In this document: positions 58,801 to 64,000 of the stretch, one piece after another
Numbering within the stretch: position 1 is the first letter of the stretch
Layout: every line of letters begins with the position of its first letter
Assembly: GCF_032118995.1 (NCBI RefSeq)
Contig: NC_092650.1
Location: forward strand, 3,162,001 to 3,226,000
Length of the DNA: 64,000 nt
Origin: Asterias amurensis
Lineage: Eukaryota > Echinodermata > Asteroidea > Forcipulatida > Asteriidae
Reading direction: 5' to 3'
Position numbers and translations under genes: made by a program
Notes under the pieces: generated by a model
Database searches by the model: none
Told to the model about the DNA's origin: nothing
Seen by the model: the letters and a program-made list of their open reading frames with translations, nothing else

Positions 58801-61800
58801 AATCAAAAATATAATAACAAAGTATGTACATTTTTTTACACATTTTTAGAGAGGTGAAAATAAAACGAAACTCTCAATATATGTTTGTAGGTATATTTAA
58901 TTAATGTGGATGTGTTTGCTCTTTTTCATAAGGATGTGATTTTTACAACCCTGGCCAACAATGGAAGTGGACTTTTGCATGCAATAGAGAAATACCTGGC
59001 CGAGATCTTCATTCCATTCCTGAAGGGAAACACAAATGGTTGGGGACAACTGGACTCACAGGTAAGCTATATGTGATTCTTAAATGACGTTTTAACTCTA
59101 ATCTTAACCCATCTCAAAACAGTTGTTAAAGACTGGAACTTATCATATCCATCACGGACAATAAAACCTAAAAGAGGCTTTATAATCCACCTCTAAAGCA
59201 ACTTTAAAACTACGGTGCAACAAAAGTGACAGAATGACGATTAAACTGTGCAAGACAAATCGCGTATACCCAATCCGATTGTTCAGCGTTTCCTCTTGGT
59301 TTTGATTTCATTCACATTTGTGTTATTTTTTTTTGTCATTCTCTGAGCGCTTTGCAACCTCAGGCTGGTGTTATTATTATTACCCCCGGAAGTGATAAAA
59401 AGCTATTGAATGCGGCGCATTTTTTATTTGTTTGAATTTTGTTCTTTAGGAAAACCAAGGTACAAGGAAAGAGTTTGTCCAGTCTCTCGACTCCTTCGTC
59501 ACCATTCTTAACGCTGCTCAAGACTCCTTAGAAGAGAGAGTGGAACTACGACGATGTGAAACTTACGATCTGAGCAAACTGACTACGGCGGGTGATTACA
59601 TTACTGTCGCTAACAGTACGCAGGATCTGGAACTCATTGAGGGGATCATGGGAGTCTGGATCAAACAAATTGAACAAGTAAGATTTGGGCTTGATTTTAA
59701 TAACTGGAAAGAATTAAGTTAATAGTAGGGAAAGTAGACTGTTTTAATACATATTTGGTTTTCGGTAACACCATGTGTGTATCTTCTTGCTGGGTAGATT
59801 ACGTTCTTTTGAGAACTTGTCATGCCGGGGAGTAGATCTTTTGGAATTCGGGAGACTTCTCAGTTTTGAAAAGAACTGTCCTGCTTTTAACGACTACCTG
59901 GGTAGAAGTTAGAAACTCGGCCAGGACTACTACTTTTACTTTAGTGGATCAAGGGGTCTTGTCTTTAAAGACTTCACTGCTAGCTTTTACTAGCTTGCTC
60001 TAGTCATCGCCAGGAGGCTGTTTTACCAACAGCATTTATCATTGTCCTTTTTCTTTGAATAGGTGTTGACTGAAAGTGAACAAATGCGCAAGGAAGCAGA
60101 TAACATAGGTCCTAGAGCTGAGCTGGAACACTGGAAGAAGCGTATGGCACGTTTCAATTATCTCTTGGAACAGTTGAAGAGTCCTAATGTAAAAGCTGTA
60201 CTTGGCGTCCTTCAGGCTGGTAAGAGCCGATCCATCAAGGTTAGTACACTCTTCATTTTCAAGTTAATCTTATCTTTGGATTAGCTTTATTTAAAGACAT
60301 TGGACACCTTTGGTAATTGTCAAAGACCAGAATTATCACTTGGTGTATCTCAGCATTATATGCATATAATAACAAATTTGTGAAAATTTAAACTCAGTTG
60401 GTCATCGAAGTTGCAAGAGAATAATGAAAGAAAAAACATCCTCGATACACAAATGTGTGCGCTTTCAGATGCCTAATAGAAGGCTTCAGGCCTGAAGTAT
60501 TTTTCAAATTCAAATATTAAATTTAGTGCGAAATTAACTCTTCCTCAAAAACTACATTACTTCAGAGGGAGCCATTTCTCACAATGTTTTATACTATCAA
60601 CAGCTATCCAACTGCTCGTTACTAAGTAAGTTTTTAGATACCAATTGTATCCAGTGCCTTTAAATGCATCCCACCTCTCAAGTCACTGTGGATTAGTTGG
60701 AATAATTTTTCTTTGAAATGTTTACCCACCCAAGAAAACTTTTCTTTAAAATCCAATTTGTATTTTTGTCGCTTAAAATAGTTTAGTTCATCGATTAACC
60801 TGTAAGGGATTACTATTTGATTTGATCTCAACAGACATGGATGGATCTTGATAGACGAATCACAGATGCTGCCAACGAAGCTAAGGATAATGTGAAGTTC
60901 TTGTATACGTTGGATAAATTCTGCGACCCATTGTACAACAGTGACCCTGTGAGTATCATTGTTCAGCCATGCAGTTGTGGAGTGCTCTAAAACGTTTAGC
61001 CTTTTTCAGGGCATTGAAATAGAAAGCAAGAGATTCAGAGATCAACGTACTATTTTTCGTACATGTAGATAGTTAGGTCAGGGATGTTCTCTCTCCTGTC
61101 TAAATAAAAAATCCTGTAATTTTTTTTAACCCCCCCCCCCCCCCCCCCGAAAAAAAGAAGAAGATTAAATTCATGGAAATATGAAGATAAAAACCATACA
61201 GGAAGCGACCAGGATTACTGAAAAGGGCTTTTAAAACCAAAGATAAATGTATGTGAGCAGGCCCATGCACCCGCAAGCTGTCACGCTCGCAAGCTTTCAT
61301 GATTTACACTCACAGATCAGCTTTTTTTTTTTTTTTTTTACATCCCCATTTAGGTTGAATAGTTTTTCCTTGTCGATATTATTGCTTTGTGGTCTTGTTT
61401 CGGAAAAATATTATTTTAAATTTATTTTTAATTTAATAATAAAAAAAATTAAAAAATAAATGAAAAATTACAATGTTTTTATTTGAATTACAGATTGGAA
61501 TGATTGAGACTATTCCTGGATTGATCAATGCCATCCGAATGATTCATAGTATCTCAAGATTCTACAATACCTCGGAGAGAATGACATCTCTCTTTGTCAA
61601 GGTAACCTTGCTTCTTGGTTTTGTTCTCCTCTTGATTTAATAAGGTTAATATAATAGTGGATGATACCCATGCCTACATCCTTACAGAATGTTAATAGAT
61701 AAACCCTATATCAGCCCAAGAAGTAGGTTGCAACGTTCCCCACCTCACCTCACCTCACGTTCCCCACCCTCAAAGTGGCCATCTGGCATTGTGAGTGTGG

Positions 61801-61817
61801 CGATATCTCATACAAAA

Positions 61818-61848
<31 letters not shown>

Positions 61849-64000
61849 AATAAATGTATCTGTTATTTGTCATATTTCTTCCAAATCAGTGGTTTGTGCC
61901 AAAGTGTTCTTGATCAGAAACCTGGTTGATTATATTCAAGAAAATCTACTTTTTTTTTGAAATAGTCACGTTGTATTTCATTTCGTAATTGTTAATTTAA
62001 ACTTTGCAGGTTACCAACCAAATGATCACTTCATGCAAGGCTTACATTAGCGAGCGAGGTCTGATGAATGTTTGGGACCAGCCGACTGAAGAGTTGATTC
62101 CGAAACTGAAGTCTTGCATTCATCTGAACCACGAGTACCAACGTCACTTCCAACGTACCAAACAGAAGTTGGAGACGATGCCCAACGAGCGACAATTTGA
62201 GTTTTCTGAGATGTACATCTTCGGCAAGTTCGACACCTTCGAGAGGCGCTTACAGAAGATCATTGACATGTTTGACACAATGGAAATGTTTTCACATTTG
62301 ACTGAGACACGTATTGAAGGTAAGTGTTGGCTGTCTGAGAGAGAGAGAGAGAGACAGACAGACATTATCTGTATCTGTATCTGTTTGGTACTGCACACAA
62401 AACTCCACTGTCGGGATATCAATGGTGCAGGCGCGTGGTGGCTAGTAGTGGATTAGTAGTGGGCCCCCCCCCCCCCCCCCCCCCGGAATAAAGGTAGACA
62501 TATGCATGTCATTTAATCTAGTCTTGAATGTGTTCATAGTAGGGGATTGGCGAATGTTTATTGGGAGAAGGTTCCATTCGGCCGTGGTTCGTGGTAAGAC
62601 TGAGAATTTATAACAGTCTTTCTTTGTTGCGGGGTGAAGAAATGAGGTTGCGGAGGATTTCCTTGTTTGAATTCCTACCATGGCAGGTTGTGATTGATGT
62701 GCTCATATTCAACATTGGTTTGGGTTAAGATTTTTCTTCTCCCATTTTCACAAATTTTCCTTATTTCAAAATTGAGAAAATAGACTTAGCTGTTGCAAAC
62801 TGCTTACCAACCAAAAGGACCTATGGTATACATGTAAAAAATAGTAAATGGCATGCGTTTCGACCCTAGCAGAGTCCTTCTCGAAGGCTTTGATAAAGAC
62901 TCTGCTAAGGTCGAAACGTCAGGCCATTTACTGTTTTTTTTATTTCAAAGTTCTGAACCAAACTGGTGTTGTCTTCATCATGTCTGTCTTTGTTGTAATC
63001 GTCTGTCCGTTCGTTCTTGTCCCCGTTTATTGTCTGTCCCCAGGCATCCCTATATATAAGCCTCGGCTTCCAGATGATGCCTCCATACGCTATTTATGTT
63101 TCTCTCACCCTCATTATATAGCCTTGTTTATTGGTTATTCCTTATAAAACATTGTTTGTACTCTTTTTTTTCCATGAAGTATGGAAATAAAGTTAATTTT
63201 GAATGAATGGTTAACTGTCAAAAATACTTATTCATATAAAAGTAAAAACAGTGTGTCGCTGTGCTAATTCCAGTATGTTATTAAGCAATCTATATCAATT
63301 GGTAGAACTGCTGGCAAGTCTTGACATGTCAAAGTGTGATGATGCATTAGGGAAACTAACGGATAATTCATAATCATTGGGGGGAACTGCATCTGCTAAT
63401 GATGTATTGATTAATTATCCCTCACAATAGCTGATTGATTAGGCACCTGCTGTAAGGAAATACATCGACAAGAACTGTCAGAGATGTGATCAATCTTTTA
63501 GAAATAAATCCACCTGATTTCTTTTGATGAGGATAATAGAAAGTGATCCCCGGGAACGCATGTCATTCATTTAATTACAAATTTCAAGGAAACATAAAAT
63601 CTTGTGACAAGAGTGAAATTTTATTCATCTGTTTCCTTCACGTCGAGAACAATAAAAGTGACAAACCTCTACATGCAAATTACTTTTTCACTCCCACTTC
63701 CAAAAGGAATAAAAGTCTAGGAGAATTTCATTAAATACAAATTCAGTTACTGGAAACACAACAGCTTGCTACAAAACACAAAGTGAAATTTTATTCACCT
63801 GTTTCCTTCTAGTCGTGATCAATAAAAGTTACGAGCCTCTATGATCAAATTACCGTTTCGCTTCCATTTCCCCAAAAATTAATAAATGATGAGAAGTTTT
63901 ATGTTACTGGAAGTCAATTGTAACCCATCTTTAGTAAATCTTTCTCTGTTCAATTACCTAATAAATAACATTTAGATTTAAAAAAATGATCGAATGTCAC
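46700..64000 (+). CDS. Axonemal dynein heavy chain, DNAH5/DNAH8 type, N-terminal part (11 exons)
   Basis: This is the start of an outer-arm dynein heavy chain, the motor of motile cilia. Exons 46700-46858, 56132-56266, 56755-56842, 57354-57389, 58193-58353, 58933-59061, 59450-59677, 60063-60239, 60835-60948, 61494-61601 and 62010-62319 join in frame to about 548 residues. All of it is the N-terminal tail (DHC_N1 region), which binds intermediate chains and neighbouring heavy chains. DNAH5-like blocks include [77 protein letters not shown] and [15 protein letters not shown]. Such proteins have about 4,600 residues, so the motor domain lies off the right edge. DNAH5 and DNAH8 cannot be told apart with confidence here. 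Confidence 0.93.
47157..47527 (-). mobile_element. Family A MITE, copy 17
   Basis: TTAA on both sides; AGGCAGTGGACACTATTGG left end; complete. Dynein intron 1. Confidence 0.88.
48225..48885 (+). repeat. Direct duplication of about 190 bp flanking a family E element
   Basis: 48225-48410 and 48690-48885 share AAGTTCAAGTTTCACACTC, AAAGAATCGCACACATA and TGAATGCTGAATTAGTCA in the same order. The family E element 48414-48655 lies between them. Confidence 0.75.
48414..48655. mobile_element. Family E element, copy 6
   Basis: GGGCCCAATTTCATAGAGCT and CGCTATGAAAGTGGGCCC are inverted ends; a second inner inverted repeat is CCAACCAAATTTCCA/TGGAAATTTGGTTGG. Confidence 0.85.
48888..49084 (+). mobile_element. 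tRNA-derived SINE with A and B boxes
   Basis: GGTGGCCGAGTGATTTAAG is an A-box head of Leu/Ser tRNA type and GGTTCGAATCC (48920-48930) a perfect B box. The body CCTTGAGCAAGATGCTAAAC onward matches the SINEs at 7372 and 54664. Confidence 0.8.
49085..52404. other. Dynein intron 1, mainly unassigned
   Basis: It contains family I-like purine-rich blocks (49235-49330, 51890-51960 with a G15 run), an inverted repeat GGTAACCAAGGTTACC (about 50910-50925) and no exon. Confidence 0.45.
50910..50925. promoter_or_regulatory. Perfect 16-bp inverted repeat, possible RFX-type site
   Basis: GGTAACCAAGGTTACC pairs with itself apart from the central AA. It resembles an X-box in layout but the right half departs from the GGCAAC consensus. 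Confidence 0.3.
52405..52769 (-). mobile_element. Family A MITE, copy 18
   Basis: TTAA flanks; ends AGTGAAGGTACACGTTTGG and CCAAACGTGTACAGTGCCT. Confidence 0.84.
53006..53389 (+). mobile_element. Family A MITE, copy 19
   Basis: TTAA then AGACACTGAACACTATTAG; right end AATAGTGTCCACTGCCT, followed by TTGA. Confidence 0.84.
53724..54076 (-). mobile_element. Family A MITE, copy 20
   Basis: TTAA flanks; AGGCAGTGGACACTGTTGG left end. Confidence 0.84.
54603..55210 (+). mobile_element. Family A MITE, copy 21, interrupted by a SINE
   Basis: TTAA flanks at 54599 and 55211. The left end plus CATAAAATAACAA breaks off at about 54662 and the family resumes at GGACTCAATTGGTCATCAAA (about 54926). Confidence 0.86.
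54664..54923 (-). mobile_element. tRNA-type SINE inserted in family A MITE
   Basis: On the minus strand it runs from TACAAGAGCAAGATAC through AATTGCTTCTCTTCACC and GCTCAGGGCTG to a GCGCTATATAAGAATTTG tail ending in ATT repeats. The 5' tRNA head is missing. Confidence 0.82.
55215..56131. other. End of dynein intron 1, unassigned
   Basis: No repeat family of the window is recognised apart from CTCAAAAACTTGA-type words also seen near 14820. No exon before 56132. Confidence 0.4.
56132..56266 (+). CDS. Dynein heavy chain exon 2
   Basis: Acceptor TTATTACAG, donor GTAAGT. It has 45 codons with [14 protein letters not shown] and [14 protein letters not shown], typical of the DNAH5/8 N-terminus. Confidence 0.94.
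56755..56842 (+). CDS. Dynein heavy chain exon 3
   Basis: Acceptor AATATTAG, donor [26 protein letters not shown] and QEAEIGSES plus 1 nt. Confidence 0.93.
56870..57051. mobile_element. Family E element, copy 7
   Basis: GGGCCCAATTTCATAAAGC and GCTTTATGAAATTGGGCCC ends; it starts 28 bp after dynein exon 3. Confidence 0.86.
57354..57389 (+). CDS. Dynein heavy chain exon 4 (36 nt)
   Basis: Acceptor TTTTGAAG, donor GTAAGA, phase 1 to 1, encoding [12 protein letters not shown]. It is a small symmetric exon, so it could be skipped without a frameshift. Confidence 0.8.
57600..57725 (+). mobile_element. SINE-like fragment (second family)
   Basis: It shares the AAAGCGCATTGAGCGTCACT block with the minus strand of 25826-26200. 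Confidence 0.55.
57782..58164. mobile_element. Family B foldback MITE, copy 6, next to dynein exon 5
   Basis: TTAA at 57778-57781 and 58165-58168. Both arms full length. Its right TTAA ends 24 bp before exon 5. Confidence 0.93.
58193..58353 (+). CDS. Dynein heavy chain exon 5
   Basis: Acceptor GTTATTTTAG, donor [26 protein letters not shown] matches the family. Confidence 0.95.
58471..58657. mobile_element. 187-bp TIR element in dynein intron 5
   Basis: TTATCTTCAAGC at the left and GCTTGAAGATAA at the right. The interior contains TTATATCGCACGG and CCATAGCAAC. No close copy is seen in the window. Confidence 0.6.
58933..59061 (+). CDS. Dynein heavy chain exon 6
   Basis: Acceptor TTCATAAG, donor GTAAGC. 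It has 43 codons including [14 protein letters not shown] and NGWGQLDS. Confidence 0.95.
59450..59677 (+). CDS. Dynein heavy chain exon 7
   Basis: Acceptor TTCTTTAG, donor GTAAGA. It has 76 codons, from [20 protein letters not shown] to GVWIKQIEQ. Confidence 0.95.
60063..60239 (+). CDS. Dynein heavy chain exon 8
   Basis: Acceptor TTTGAATAG, donor GTTAGT. It has 59 codons with [20 protein letters not shown], the most conserved tail block. Confidence 0.95.
60295..60659 (+). mobile_element. Family A MITE, copy 22
   Basis: TTAA flanks; ends AGACATTGGACACCTTTGG and GTATCCAGTGCCT. Dynein intron 8. Confidence 0.84.
60835..60948 (+). CDS. Dynein heavy chain exon 9
   Basis: Acceptor TCAACAG, donor GTGAGT. 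It has 38 codons with [20 protein letters not shown]. Confidence 0.95.
61494..61601 (+). CDS. Dynein heavy chain exon 10
   Basis: Acceptor AATTACAG, donor GTAACC. It has 36 codons, from [20 protein letters not shown] to TSLFVK. Confidence 0.95.
61815..61854 (+). repeat. (AAAT)n microsatellite
   Basis: Ten AAAT units in dynein intron 10. Confidence 0.95.
62010..62319 (+). CDS. Dynein heavy chain exon 11 (last in window)
   Basis: Acceptor CTTTGCAG, donor GTAAGT. It has 103 codons plus 1 nt, with [20 protein letters not shown]. The next exon is not found before the window ends. Confidence 0.95.
62338..62356 (+). repeat. (GA)n microsatellite
   Basis: About nine GA units directly after the exon 11 donor region. 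Confidence 0.9.
62490..62681 (-). pseudogene. LINE ORF2 C-terminal fragment
   Basis: The minus strand reads [20 protein letters not shown], then [14 protein letters not shown]-x-P-R-T-x-x-x-W-N-x-L-P plus SPT..FK is the typical end of CR1/L2-like reverse-transcriptase proteins. It abuts a poly-C run of about 22 (62463-62484). Confidence 0.75.
62843..62937. mobile_element. Penelope-like inverted repeat with hammerhead-like remnants
   Basis: AGTAAATGGC..GTTTCGACC and TAGCAGAGTC are mirrored by GACTCTGCTA and GGTCGAAACG..GGCCATTTACT. The right arm ends GGTCGAAACGTC, the GAAA-C-GTC arrangement of the small hammerhead ribozymes found in Penelope-like elements. The CTGATGA core is changed to TTTGATAA, so activity is not expected. 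Confidence 0.55.
63100..63205 (+). mobile_element. LINE 3' end fragment
   Basis: CATGAAGTATGGAAATAAAG, then TTAATTTTGAATGAATGG, shared with 38230-38355. Confidence 0.5.
63609..63913 (+). repeat. Diverged tandem duplication, about 171-bp period
   Basis: GTGAAATTTTATTCA.CTGTTT recurs at 63619 and 63782, and both copies continue with CAATAAAAGT.AC, CCTCTA and GTTACTGGAA in the same order. Confidence 0.75.

Noticed and set aside
6900..60600. Recurring ORFs with [17 protein letters not shown]..
   Set aside because: They are a chance open frame inside family A MITEs, broken differently in each copy.
62843..62937. Active hammerhead ribozyme
   Set aside because: The CTGATGA core is mutated in both arms.

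Overview
The window is eukaryotic nuclear DNA from an animal, AT-rich, with short exons, GT-AG introns of about 0.2 to 9 kb and very many short inverted-repeat transposons. The proteins are clearly metazoan. The compact introns, the tRNA-derived SINEs and the abundance of TTAA-flanked MITEs fit a marine invertebrate deuterostome such as an echinoderm. That placement is inference; the sequence does not prove a species.

Four protein-coding genes can be read exon by exon with consistent splice phases. (1) 1296-5648, plus strand: the last seven exons of the inner-ring nucleoporin NUP93, with the 5' part of the gene off the left edge. (2) 18721-10936, minus strand: a complete seven-exon ARL2BP (BART, a binder of ARL2/ARL3 at the ciliary base), tail-to-tail with NUP93. 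(3) 20069/27998-42885, plus strand: a cytosolic alpha carbonic anhydrase with two candidate first exons, six shared exons and a broken extra copy of exon 2. It is head-to-head with ARL2BP. (4) 46700 to beyond the right edge, plus strand: the first eleven exons of an axonemal outer-arm dynein heavy chain of the DNAH5/DNAH8 type, after a 9.3-kb first intron. ARL2BP and the dynein are both ciliary genes; no operon-like link is implied. NUP93 and ARL2BP also lie close together in the human genome, so this pairing may be old.

The rest is mostly introns and spacers filled with mobile-element debris. Four MITE families (here A, B, C, D) all end in 5'-AG and sit in TTAA, which suggests one mobilising transposase type. 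Family B is a near-perfect foldback of about 380 bp. Families E (GGGCCC ends), F and G (TAGACC ends), two SINE families, LINE reverse-transcriptase tails, a Penelope-like inverted repeat and many microsatellites and poly-C/G runs make up most of the remainder.

The most unusual structure is at 194-1343: ten exact-length 115-bp tandem units. Each carries the 3' end of a NUP93 intron (branch point, acceptor) plus the first 48 nt of the next NUP93 exon, so ten near-identical acceptors stand in a row before one complete exon. Other notable items are a tandemly duplicated terminal exon of ARL2BP, a CpG-rich transposon carrying two TCTCGCGAGA motifs directly upstream of the carbonic anhydrase TATA box, a carbonic anhydrase pseudo-exon split by a MITE, and MITEs that end only about 30 bp before functional exons.
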